Part shown: positions 33,384-41,905 of the stretch, piece after piece
Position numbering within the stretch: the stretch's first letter is position 1
How the letters are laid out: the number at the start of each line of letters is the position of its first letter
DNA from: UBA1664 sp964531715
GTDB lineage: Bacteria; Pseudomonadota; Alphaproteobacteria; Micavibrionales; UBA1664
Length of the DNA: 64,000 nucleotides
Assembly (NCBI GenBank): GCA_964531715.1
Contig: CAZHEE010000002.1
Coordinates: forward strand, 62,001 to 126,000
Direction: 5' to 3'
The notes under the pieces: model-generated
The model's database searches: none
Told to the model about the DNA's origin: nothing
The model's input: only the letters and a program-made list of their open reading frames with translations
Program-made: the position numbers and the translations under genes

Positions 33384-34721
33384 TCATTTCTTCTCGATTA
33401 AAACACGGTGCGGAAATGGGATTTCGATGTTATTGTCTTTGAAAGCATCCCATAGGGCGAGCATCACATCACCTTTGGTATTCGTCACGCCATTTTCGGC
33501 ATCTTCAATCCAATAGCGGAGGACGAAGTTAAGCGAGCTGTCGCCAAATTCAACCAGATGGCAAACGGGTTTCGGCTCAGGCACCACCCGTTTGACTGAA
33601 AGCGGAACTTCCTGCCCAATTTTCTTCACCAGATGCGGGTCGGATTTGTAATCAACGCCGAATGTCGTTTCAACACGGATTTTGCGGTCACTATAGGACC
33701 AGTTAATCACTGGCTGTGTTACAAAATCCTCATTCGGGATCAGATATTCCTTATTATCGCGCGTGATGATTGAGACATAGCGAGCGCCGAGATGGCTGAC
33801 CCAGCCGAACACGCCGCTATTATCCCGCATCTCGATAATATCACCGGGCTTAATCGATTTGTCGATAAGCAGGAGCATCCCCGAAAACAAATTGGATATA
33901 ACCTTTTGCAAACCAAAACCAATCCCGAGACCAAGCGCCCCCCCGAAGATTGCCAAGGCTGATAGATCAATCCCTGCCGTTGTCACCCCGATTAAAACCG
34001 CCAGTCCGACCAGGACAACTTTAATGATTTTAATAAGTAGAACCCGTGCGGAAGGTGTCAAATCCGTTGTTTTTTGTAGGGATCGCTCCGCCGTATTAAC
34101 AAGTAATCGTGTGAGGGTTAAAAGCACAAAAAAGGCGATTGTAAACTTGATGACGGTCAAAACGGAAAACCTGAAATCGCCGAAATCCATGCCCACGGCA
34201 TCCAATGCGGCTTTTGTCTGAGGCATTACACCGAGAATGGAAATGGCGGCGATGACCCAGCCGAAAAAGGCCACAAGCTGCCTCACAAAATTATTCTCAA
34301 TCACTTGCGCCAATATGCGAATGAGAATCCATGCGATGAGGAGCTTTGACACGCCGCTTAACAAAACCATATTAATGTTCGGAAATGTCGCGATAAAAAT
34401 CATCTCCGCCGTCCCGATTATCAAGAGCGCAACCGCAGGGAATATAAGCTTCGTCATATTGCGGAGGATACGGTTCAAGCGATAGGAAGTTTTCAGCCCG
34501 TCTATTTTCTTTATAACTTTGGGTTTTAGCCATGTCCGTGTTACCGAGCCTGCAAAAAAGGCAAAAACAATAATCCCTAACGGCAGCCAGTAATTGCTGT
34601 CTACCACAAAATCTTTGACAGTCTGATAAAATCCGCTCGCGACATCTTGCGCGCTTTCGATTGATAATTCAGGTAATTCGAGGTTGATATCGCTGACATC
34701 TTTGTTATTTTCTTGACTCAT
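33384..34721 (-). CDS. MscS-family mechanosensitive channel
   Basis: A small-conductance mechanosensitive channel-like protein of 445 residues: several N-terminal membrane helices, then the pore-lining helix region IFGGALGLGIGFGLQKVISNLFSGMLLLIDKSIKPGDIIEM and the cytoplasmic beta domain (ARYVSIITRDNKEYLIPNEDFVTQPVINWS). It releases solutes on hypo-osmotic shock. I start at ATG 34721; the longer frame begins with a TTG. An N-terminal acidic segment of ~45 residues precedes the first helix. Confidence 0.9.
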   Translation of the reverse strand: MSQENNKDVSDINLELPELSIESAQDVASGFYQTVKDFVVDSNYWLPLGIIVFAFFAGSVTRTWLKPKVIKKIDGLKTSYRLNRILRNMTKLIFPAVALLIIGTAEMIFIATFPNINMVLLSGVSKLLIAWILIRILAQVIENNFVRQLVAFFGWVIAAISILGVMPQTKAALDAVGMDFGDFRFSVLTVIKFTIAFFVLLTLTRLLVNTAERSLQKTTDLTPSARVLLIKIIKVVLVGLAVLIGVTTAGIDLSALAIFGGALGLGIGFGLQKVISNLFSGMLLLIDKSIKPGDIIEMRDNSGVFGWVSHLGARYVSIITRDNKEYLIPNEDFVTQPVINWSYSDRKIRVETTFGVDYKSDPHLVKKIGQEVPLSVKRVVPEPKPVCHLVEFGDSSLNFVLRYWIEDAENGVTNTKGDVMLALWDAFKDNNIEIPFPHRVLIEKK

Positions 34722-34772
34722 GACTATCAGTATCTGTAATCGGCAGGTAAAAAACAAGAGGAGCTTATAGCT

Positions 34773-35228
34773 ATGCGCTATTTACACACAATGGTTCGGG
34801 TCAAAGATGTTGATCAATCACTGCATTTTTATTGCAACTTGCTTGGCCTGGAGGAGTTCAGCCGCAAAGAAAGCGAGAAAGGCCGCTTTACGCTCATTTT
34901 CTTATGTGCGCCCGAAGATAGGGAACTGGCAGAGCAGAGAAAAGCGCCATTGTTGGAACTCACCTATAACTGGCCTGATGAGAATGGCGAGCAGGAAGAT
35001 TATACAAACGGGCGGGCTTTCGGGCATTTGGCCTATCGCGTTGAAAATATTTATGAGACATGTCAAAAGCTGATGGATGGCGGCGTGACCATTAATCGTC
35101 CGCCGCGTGATGGGCATATGACCTTTGTGAAATCGCCTGACGGTATTTCAATAGAGATTTTGCAAGAAGGCGACCCTCTTGAGCCTCAAGAGCCGTGGGT
35201 CTCTATGGAGAATGAAGGGAGTTGGTAG
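34773..35228 (+). CDS. gloA: lactoylglutathione lyase (glyoxalase I)
   Basis: Converts the methylglyoxal-glutathione hemithioacetal to S-lactoylglutathione. Metal ligands appear in RYLHTMVRVKD (His5), LLELTYNW (Glu), GHLAYRVENIYE (His) and GISIEILQEG (Glu). Length 151 is typical; GAGGAGC precedes the ATG. Divergent from the channel gene. Confidence 0.92.
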   Translation: MRYLHTMVRVKDVDQSLHFYCNLLGLEEFSRKESEKGRFTLIFLCAPEDRELAEQRKAPLLELTYNWPDENGEQEDYTNGRAFGHLAYRVENIYETCQKLMDGGVTINRPPRDGHMTFVKSPDGISIEILQEGDPLEPQEPWVSMENEGSW

Positions 35229-35315
35229 GCTTCCCGCTTTTGCATGAAAGGCAGTGAAAGTGAACTCTCTTTACTCCTTAACTCTGCGAGAAAATATTCA
35301 TAGATTGTAATTTTT

Positions 35316-35762
35316 ACCACTAAGCGCACTAAGTTCACTAAATTTGTAAAACGAAAACCTCATGATTCAGTTATTTTACTACAGAGAATAAAAGAACACT
35401 GAGGTATATATTTGTGTTGATTGACGTCATTTTGTGGTTTTATTTGCAAATTATGTATGGATTGCTTCGTCATTTCATTCCTCGCAATGACAACTATAAA
35501 ACTTAGCGGTTTTTAAAACATTGTCATACCGAGCGAAACGAAGTGAAGCCGAGGGATCTTTTCTGCTATAAGATTCTGCGTTTCTTCATTACACGTTTTT
35601 CGATAAAAATACGTGTAATCTAGTTTTGCAATTTCTTGATTGCACGTCTTCATACATGAGACGTGAAAAACGATATTTTGAGGTTTAAATCCTATGGTTC
35701 TCGCATTAAGTGCGGGGTTGCAATTATAACTAAAGCTTAGTGAGCTTAGTGTCCTTAGTGTT
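35316..35762. mobile_element. kind-B-type element with nested repeats, no ORF
   Basis: Ends are inverted over 27 bp (22 of 27 by eye): ACCACTAAG, CGCACTAAG, TTCACTAAA on the left; AACACTAAG, GACACTAAG, CTCACTAAG read inverted on the right. The 447 bp length equals that of the GxxExxY cassettes, but the interior consists of other repeats. Confidence 0.5.
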
Positions 35763-35773
35763 TCAAAATTAGC

Positions 35774-35814
35774 TGGATTACAGGTATTTTCCTTTCAGTC
35801 AAAACCTGTAATGA
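35774..35814. repeat. kind-A half hairpin with compensated stem
   Basis: TGGATTACAGGT... pairs with ...ACCTGTAATGAC: the usual CACGT/ACGTG stem is changed to CAGGT/ACCTG on both sides, so pairing is kept. Confidence 0.6.
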
Positions 35815-35835
35815 CGTTTAATATGATTTTTCGCG

Positions 35836-36672
35836 TTAAACCCCTTCACCCCTCAACGCCAAGGTGCGCTGTCTTAAATCTTTCGTGATGGCATCCGCCG
35901 TCATATCTTGATATATGTTCGCGTCAAAAGCTTTGCCAATACGAACAGTAACTTTCGCTTTACGCTTATTCATTAATTCATGAATAACCAACGACCGTGT
36001 AATTGTAAAAAACCCTGATAGTGCGGCTATTCTGAATAAAAGGCTGTTCTCACCCTCAAAATATACAGGCTGAATCATCAATGGTTTGCCTCGCGTCTTG
36101 GCCTTAAGCGCGAAATGCCCGACCAAAGGCTGCCACTCCCAATCCTCGCTCGGTTGACCCCAGGCATGAGGCCGCGCCAATCGCCCCGCAGGAAAAATAC
36201 CGATAGCCTGACCATCGCGCAACATTTCAAGAGACTCGCGGATTGCGCGATTATTCTTACGTTTCCCCTCTGCCGAGTGGCTGTCATCAACGGCAATAAG
36301 CCATGGCAACATCGGTTCAGCTTTAGTCAGAACCTCGTTTGTCAGAATCTTAAAATCTTTTCGTTGTGTATGAAGAACATGATTCATAAGCAAGCCATCC
36401 AAAACGCCGAAAGGGTGGTTTCCGACAATTAATAACGGGCCATTATTCGGAATATTGCTGGGCTGCTGATCAGGGTAAGAAATTTCAACATTCAATTTCT
36501 CAAGCGCATGGTCAAAAAACGGTATAGCAGGTTGATTGTTAAAGCTTTCAACAACATCACGATAAGCCTTTTCAAGCGCGATGCGCCCGGTCATATATTC
36601 CATCAAACTGATGAAAGCACGCCGCGTGACCGAACCTTGATTTGAATATGTGATCGGCTCAATAAGCGACAT
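35836..36672 (-). CDS. lysophospholipid acyltransferase (PlsC-like)
   Basis: Glycerophospholipid acyltransferase-family protein of 278 residues. The acceptor/catalytic motif is GNHPFGVLDG with His86 and Asp92 (H-x5-D variant), followed by the conserved IGIFPAGRLARP block (EGTR-type motif) near 158-169. Possibly acylates lysophospholipids or ornithine lipids at the inner membrane; the substrate is uncertain. Divergent from the ATP-grasp gene. Confidence 0.82.
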   Translation of the reverse strand: MSLIEPITYSNQGSVTRRAFISLMEYMTGRIALEKAYRDVVESFNNQPAIPFFDHALEKLNVEISYPDQQPSNIPNNGPLLIVGNHPFGVLDGLLMNHVLHTQRKDFKILTNEVLTKAEPMLPWLIAVDDSHSAEGKRKNNRAIRESLEMLRDGQAIGIFPAGRLARPHAWGQPSEDWEWQPLVGHFALKAKTRGKPLMIQPVYFEGENSLLFRIAALSGFFTITRSLVIHELMNKRKAKVTVRIGKAFDANIYQDMTADAITKDLRQRTLALRGEGV

Positions 36673-36818
36673 AAATGTTAGTTTATAGGCAGTTTGCCGC
36701 GCATTGCAATCGTAAAAATCACATGTTTGACAGGCAATGGTTTCAGGGTGTAATGTGGCATTCTTATGACTGCGGCCATATCAAAAACAATAATGAAAAA
36801 CGGGACTGCAAAACACAC

Positions 36819-37766
36819 ATGAAAATATGGATTTTATACGGGGATGATATTGATTCCACCGCTGACTTAGCGTTTGAAATGCGGCGATTCCTCTCTGAAG
36901 GGGAGAAAATGGGCGTTGAGGTAAAGGCCTACAAACCCAATCAATTCGACCTTTTGGTGACGGAGGAAAAACGCAATCAAATTATTATTGACGGGAAATG
37001 GACGGATTTGCCTGACTTTATTTTCCCCTATTTTAACCATAGCGACCACAGCTATTTCTCACTTGCCATTGTGCGGCAGTTTGAGCGAATGGGCGTGAAT
37101 GTCTTCAATAATGCCGATACGCTGGAGCGTGTTCGGGATAAGCTTCACGCGCATCAGATTCTGGCGGAAAGCGGGCTGCCGACCCCTGATACAATGCTTG
37201 CGAAATTTCCAGTCAATATTGACTTGGTTGAGGAAACATTGGGCTTTCCGGTAATTGTTAAAACGCTTCACGGTGCACTCGGTTCGGGCGTTTTTCTGAT
37301 TGAAAATGCCAAATCTTTTGAGGATCTCATGACGCTTGTACATGAAACTCAACCGAATATTCTGATGATATTTCAGAAGTTTGTGGCAAGTTCCAAAGGT
37401 CGTGATTTAAGAATAATTGTGATTAATGGTAAGGCGATTGCCGCCATGCAACGCACCGCCAAAGAAGGGGATTTTAAGGCAAATTTCTCACAAGGTGGAC
37501 AGGTTGAAAAATTTGAGATCGATAAAAAGGCGGAAGATATCGCTATTAAAACGGCGGATGCTCTCGGCATTCAGGTGGCCGGGATTGATTTACTCTTCAC
37601 GCAAGACGGCTATACAATTTGTGAGGCGAATACTTTCCCGGGCTTTAAAGGCTTGGAGAAAGCAACTGGCGCGAATGTGCCCGAGGCAATCTTCACCGCC
37701 ATGCAAAAGTATATGGATAAGAAGAATCAAAAAACCGGCTTCGTCAGGAGAATGTTGAAGGGGTAG
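36819..37766 (+). CDS. RimK-like ATP-grasp ligase
   Basis: ATP-grasp enzyme of the RimK/alpha-L-glutamate ligase group, 315 residues: N-terminal MKIWILYGDD, B-domain ETLGFPVIVKTLHGALGSGVFLI, and the Mg/ATP site IQVAGIDLLF...YTICEANTFPGFKGLEKATG. Such enzymes join an amino acid to a protein or small molecule; the substrate is unknown. I start at ATG 36819 because upstream codons lack family similarity. It ends 4 bp before the ABC transporter start, implying an operon. Confidence 0.85.
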   Translation: MKIWILYGDDIDSTADLAFEMRRFLSEGEKMGVEVKAYKPNQFDLLVTEEKRNQIIIDGKWTDLPDFIFPYFNHSDHSYFSLAIVRQFERMGVNVFNNADTLERVRDKLHAHQILAESGLPTPDTMLAKFPVNIDLVEETLGFPVIVKTLHGALGSGVFLIENAKSFEDLMTLVHETQPNILMIFQKFVASSKGRDLRIIVINGKAIAAMQRTAKEGDFKANFSQGGQVEKFEIDKKAEDIAIKTADALGIQVAGIDLLFTQDGYTICEANTFPGFKGLEKATGANVPEAIFTAMQKYMDKKNQKTGFVRRMLKG

Positions 37767-37770
37767 GTTA

Positions 37771-39516
37771 TTGGCCTATATCAATCTTTTTAAAGAGCTT
37801 TGGAAATATGCGGATGGCTTTCGGTGGAAGGTTGTAACATTCCTTATTCTGCACATGATTGCGCACCTTTCAACGATTGCTCAACCTCTTGTATTTGCGC
37901 AAATTTTGAATGCATTGCAAAACCAAAATGATGAAATTATTGAAATTGTGCTCGGTTGGCTTGCAGTATGGGTCGGGCTTTTTGTATGGTTTAACATATT
38001 TCATAGACTTGCAAATTACTTTTGCTATGATGTCAGCTATTGTGTAAAGCAAGCTTATTTTAATGATTATTATGGCATACTAACTAAGCTACCTTTGGCT
38101 TGGCATTCAAATTACCATTCGGGAAGTACAATTAACCGTGTAAACACAGCCGCCGATGCACTGTTTAACTTCACTATTAATCATTATCAATATGTAACTT
38201 TTTTCATGCTGTTTTGGGGACCATTGATTGCCTTGTTATTTTTGTCTTGGCAGGTCTCTTTAATTACTTTTGTTATTGCCATTCTAAGCATATTTGCGAT
38301 GAGAGTATTTGATAAAAAACTCGTTGTTTTATACAGAAATATGAATGATATACAGCATAAAGTATCCTCTGTATTTTATGATTATGTTTCAAATATTAAA
38401 ACGATTATTACGCTGCGCCTTGGTCGCCATACGTTAAAAGATTTTAACCAACAAATTGAGAAAGGCTATGCGCCCTATATGCAAGCCGAAAGTAGAGTTA
38501 ATCAATGGAAGTGGCTAACAGTAACATTTGGTGTTCTTGTCATGGAAGCTGGCGTTATTCTCTATTATATATGGGAGCAATTGAGCCGTGGGGGCACAGT
38601 TATGGTTGGTAATGTCGCTGCTGTCTTTCAATATGTTCAACAAGTGAGTAAAACTTATATGGATATAGCCGGAAACTACCAACAAATAATTGCATGGCGT
38701 ACAGATTTTGAAACAGCGAAGCCTATTAAAGACAGCCTTGTTGTAAGTCATTATACGGGTCATGCCGTAACTGATTGGCAGGCAATCAAAATAGACAGCT
38801 TGAATTTTTCCTATGATGCAGGGAAGAAAACTTTGCGGGACTTTCACCTTTTATTTTCAAAAGGTGAGCGTATCGCACTTATCGGTGAAAGTGGATCAGG
38901 GAAGTCCTCCGTTATGGCAATTTTGCGAGGTCTTTATGAGCCTGAGACTGTTCATTTAACACTTGATGGCGAGAACCATGAAAGCTTGTCGCCGCTTTTT
39001 GAAACAACCACTCTCATTCCGCAAGAGCCCGAAATTTTTGAAAATACTATTCTTTATAATATCACTTTCGGGGTCGATTATTCCGAGGTCGATGTCGACA
39101 ATGCGATAAAACTTGCTTGTTTTGACCGCGTTCTGGCGAGGCTTCCGAATGGGTTACAAACGGATGTCCGCGAAAAGGGGGTGAGTTTATCAGGCGGTGA
39201 ACGGCAAAGGCTGGCATTGGCGCGAGGAATTCTGGCCGCTAAAAACAGTTCCATTATTCTGATGGACGAGCCGACCTCATCCGTGGATGCGCATAACGAG
39301 CTGGTGATTTACGAGAACATCTTTGAGCATTTCAAAGACCGTACTGTGATCTCCTCAATCCATCGGCTGCATTTGCTCGGCAAATTCGACTTGGTTATCG
39401 TGATGGATCAAGGAAAGATAGTGCAAAGCGGGACGTTTAAAGACCTTAAATCGCAAGAGGGTCTTTTCCAAAAGCTCTGGGATAAGTATCAAGAAAGCGC
39501 GAAGGAAGATAGTTAA
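37771..39516 (+). CDS. ABC transporter, fused permease/ATPase (exporter type)
   Basis: A half-size exporter of 581 residues: six-helix membrane domain (~1-320) and nucleotide-binding domain with Walker A GESGSGKSS (~372), signature LSGGERQ (~473), Walker B IILMDEP (~495) and switch His in SSIHRLH. The start is TTG at 37771, 4 bp after the RimK-like stop, with AGGGGTAGG upstream. It may export the product of the adjacent ligase (inference); no other specificity is evident. Confidence 0.88.
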   Translation: MAYINLFKELWKYADGFRWKVVTFLILHMIAHLSTIAQPLVFAQILNALQNQNDEIIEIVLGWLAVWVGLFVWFNIFHRLANYFCYDVSYCVKQAYFNDYYGILTKLPLAWHSNYHSGSTINRVNTAADALFNFTINHYQYVTFFMLFWGPLIALLFLSWQVSLITFVIAILSIFAMRVFDKKLVVLYRNMNDIQHKVSSVFYDYVSNIKTIITLRLGRHTLKDFNQQIEKGYAPYMQAESRVNQWKWLTVTFGVLVMEAGVILYYIWEQLSRGGTVMVGNVAAVFQYVQQVSKTYMDIAGNYQQIIAWRTDFETAKPIKDSLVVSHYTGHAVTDWQAIKIDSLNFSYDAGKKTLRDFHLLFSKGERIALIGESGSGKSSVMAILRGLYEPETVHLTLDGENHESLSPLFETTTLIPQEPEIFENTILYNITFGVDYSEVDVDNAIKLACFDRVLARLPNGLQTDVREKGVSLSGGERQRLALARGILAAKNSSIILMDEPTSSVDAHNELVIYENIFEHFKDRTVISSIHRLHLLGKFDLVIVMDQGKIVQSGTFKDLKSQEGLFQKLWDKYQESAKEDS

Positions 39517-39519
39517 AAC

Positions 39520-39571
39520 TGGTGCTGCCGAGGAGAATTGAACTCCCGGCCTCACCCTTACCAAGGGTGAG
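39520..39571 (-). pseudogene. 3' fragment of tRNA-Thr (GGT)
   Basis: Read on the minus strand: anticodon arm CACCC-TTGGTAA-GGGTG (anticodon GGT), T-arm GGGAGTTCAATTCTCCT, acceptor CGGCAGC and ACCA. The D-arm and 5' acceptor strand (GCTGCCG expected) are absent; upstream sequence is AT-rich and unrelated. A 3' tRNA remnant of this kind is typical of an integration site of a mobile element. The following 39572-39740 is AT-rich with a hairpin TAGCTAAT...ATTAGCTA and no gene. Confidence 0.75.
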
Positions 39572-39740
39572 ATTATATGCATATTGCTATAATCAACGTT
39601 GTTCAAAATAAAATTAGGGTGTAAAATTTTATAATTTCGCCGCAACAGTTTGAAGCAATTATAATATCAACAATTATAGCAGTATTTAATAGCTAATCAG
39701 ATATAATTAGCTATATATGTAAATATAAACAATCCAAAAA

Positions 39741-39817
<77 letters not shown>

Positions 39818-39823
39818 TTTCGA

Positions 39824-40939
39824 TTAATCATCGAATGAGACTGGTTTATAATCCATCTTTAAGGCATCCGCAACCGCTTTATGCGTGATTTCGCCATTTT
39901 TTACATTCAACCCTGCGGCGAAGCCATCATCATTACGCAAAGCCTGTTTCCATCCTTTATTGGCAAGTTCCAATATATAAGGGAAGGTTGCTTGATTGAG
40001 CGCCTCTGTCGCCGTTAAAGGATATGCACCCGGCATGTTGGCCACACAATAATGCATGATCCCCTCCTCCATATAAACAGGATTTTCGTGCGTTGTCGGG
40101 CGTGATGTCTCAAAACATCCGCCTTGGTCAATCGCAATATCAACCATCAATGCGCTTGGTTTCATAATTTTCAGATGCTTACGCTTTACAAGTTTGGGGG
40201 CTGAGGCTCCCGGAATAAGAACCGCCCCTATCACCATATCGGCATTCGGCAAAAGGCTTTTAATGGTCGCTTCTGTCGATTTTATAATTAAAGCCTTATT
40301 GCCGAAATAGCCTTGAAGCTCTGCTATACGCTCATCACTGATTTCCAAAATAGTCACTTTGCCCATCATACCAACGGCGATTTGTGCCGCGTTGAACCCT
40401 GCCGTACCACCGCCTAAGATAAGAACCTCTTGCGATGGTGTGCCTTTCACTCCGCTAATCAAATGTCCGCGCCCGCCGAAATGTTTTGCACTGTACACCG
40501 CACCCATCAATGGAGCCATGCGCCCCGCCACTTCCGACATGGGTTGAAGTAGCGGCAAGCCTTTACCATCTTCACCAGTGATTGTCTCATAAGCAATGGC
40601 GATACAGCCCGAGTCTATTAATCCTCTCGCCTGAACAGGGTCGGGAGCGAGGTGCAAATAGGTAAAAATAATCTGGTTTTTGCTGAGCATCGCACATTCG
40701 GATGGCTGAGGCTCCTTTATCTTCACAATCATCTCGGCCTGATCAAAGACAGTTTTCGCGTCAGGGAGAATTTTTGCACCAACCACTTGATAATCTTCAT
40801 TCGATGCAAAAATACCAAGCCCGGCATTTGACTGCACAAGAACCTCATGCCCTGCCTTAACTAACTCACCGACATAGCGGGGCGTTAAACCGACACGGTT
40901 TTCATTATTTTTAATTTCAGTCGGGATACCAATAATCAT
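39824..40939 (-). CDS. ald: alanine dehydrogenase
   Basis: Reversibly deaminates L-alanine to pyruvate with NAD. N-terminal MIIGIPTEIKNNENRVGLTPRYVGEL, substrate Lys/His region EMIVKIKEPQ...FTYLHLA, NAD site VLILGGGTAGFNAAQIAVGM, and VDIAIDQGGCFETSRPTTHENP are all typical. Length 371 is normal. The gene is upstream of tRNA-Asp and 4 bp downstream of the YdjM-like gene, in the same direction. Confidence 0.96.
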   Translation of the reverse strand: MIIGIPTEIKNNENRVGLTPRYVGELVKAGHEVLVQSNAGLGIFASNEDYQVVGAKILPDAKTVFDQAEMIVKIKEPQPSECAMLSKNQIIFTYLHLAPDPVQARGLIDSGCIAIAYETITGEDGKGLPLLQPMSEVAGRMAPLMGAVYSAKHFGGRGHLISGVKGTPSQEVLILGGGTAGFNAAQIAVGMMGKVTILEISDERIAELQGYFGNKALIIKSTEATIKSLLPNADMVIGAVLIPGASAPKLVKRKHLKIMKPSALMVDIAIDQGGCFETSRPTTHENPVYMEEGIMHYCVANMPGAYPLTATEALNQATFPYILELANKGWKQALRNDDGFAAGLNVKNGEITHKAVADALKMDYKPVSFDD

Positions 40940-40943
40940 GATT

Positions 40944-41900
40944 TTATAAATCCCTTATCATTCTGTCCCAAACATCACCTAAACGTCTCATATTGCGAGG
41001 GGAATAATATTGCGCATTCGGCTCACGATTGATAATAAATTGAAAAACATAATTTTCCGGTTCAAGCCCCATACGTAAATCTCTGATAATGATATCATTT
41101 TCAATTTGAACAACGTCATAGAAGCCTTTGGTAAACCATTGCAAGCGTTGCACGGCAAAAGTATTTTCAAGTCCGGAAAGAAGCGTTTTATCAAGAGGAT
41201 AAACCTTATAGTCAATCTGCTTCGTATCATCAAACAGGGAATAATAGCCAATACGGTAGCTTTCATCCTCCATGATAACCACCCGCCATAAAATTGTATT
41301 AAAAGGCGTTGGTTGAACCAGTATCTTTGCACTATCCGTCATTTGCGGATTGCCCACAACAATGGAACGGACATAGGCTTGCGCCCCGACACTCCATGCC
41401 AAATACAGCGTTGAAATAGCAAGCCCTATATGAATGAGCCTCCTGCTTTTTAAAAATAAATAAGCAATGACAAACCCTAAAAAAGGCAATGTATATAAAG
41501 GGTCTATGATGAAAATTGAGCCAACGCCTACTGGAGGCACACTTAAAGGCCAGAAAAGCTGCGTTCCATAGATGGTCATGGCATCGAGCAAAATATGCGT
41601 GACGATAATGGCAAAAAACGCCAGATGCGTTTTAAAATCTTTGAAATTGAGATTAAACCATTTTATTTTTGAGGCTAACCAAACAAGTATCGGCGTCATA
41701 AACAGGCAAAAAATATAGGAATGTGTTGCGCCGCGGTGATAGGTGAAGTCGGATACGGGATCCCCCATCGGGACGAAGACATCAAGGTCAGGGACTGTGC
41801 CTATAATCGCGCCAAGAACCGCTGATTTTCGCCCTATCTTTGAGCCTAAAAAAGCGGCCCCGATGGCCGCTCCTAAAGTTGCTTGTGTGAGTGAGTCCAC
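40944..41900 (-). CDS. YdjM-like membrane-bound metal-dependent hydrolase
   Basis: Member of the DUF457/YdjM family (PF04307): DSLTQATLGAAIGAAFLG, GTVPDLDVF and YHRGATHSYIF near the N-terminus carry the conserved Asp/His residues, and about five membrane helices fill the first 190 residues. The C-terminal ~120 residues are periplasmic or cytoplasmic beta-rich. Function is poorly known. Confidence 0.82.
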   Translation of the reverse strand: MDSLTQATLGAAIGAAFLGSKIGRKSAVLGAIIGTVPDLDVFVPMGDPVSDFTYHRGATHSYIFCLFMTPILVWLASKIKWFNLNFKDFKTHLAFFAIIVTHILLDAMTIYGTQLFWPLSVPPVGVGSIFIIDPLYTLPFLGFVIAYLFLKSRRLIHIGLAISTLYLAWSVGAQAYVRSIVVGNPQMTDSAKILVQPTPFNTILWRVVIMEDESYRIGYYSLFDDTKQIDYKVYPLDKTLLSGLENTFAVQRLQWFTKGFYDVVQIENDIIIRDLRMGLEPENYVFQFIINREPNAQYYSPRNMRRLGDVWDRMIRDL

Positions 41901-41905
41901 TTATG

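Larger units (their letters stand above)
35229..35835. other. 607 bp repeat-filled intergenic region
   Basis: No gene found in any frame. It contains a kind-B-type pair of ends (35316-35342 and 35736-35762) enclosing a nested series: a GTCATACCGAG end (35523-35560), decayed kind-A hairpins (35586-35665), and a 30-bp repeat copy (35692-35721, inverted). Another kind-A half hairpin follows at 35774-35814. Confidence 0.55.

Noticed and set aside
39520..39740. tRNA-Thr interrupted by an intron
   Set aside because: No 5' acceptor strand or D-arm is found in the next ~170 bp, and the break is before the anticodon arm, so truncation is the simpler reading.
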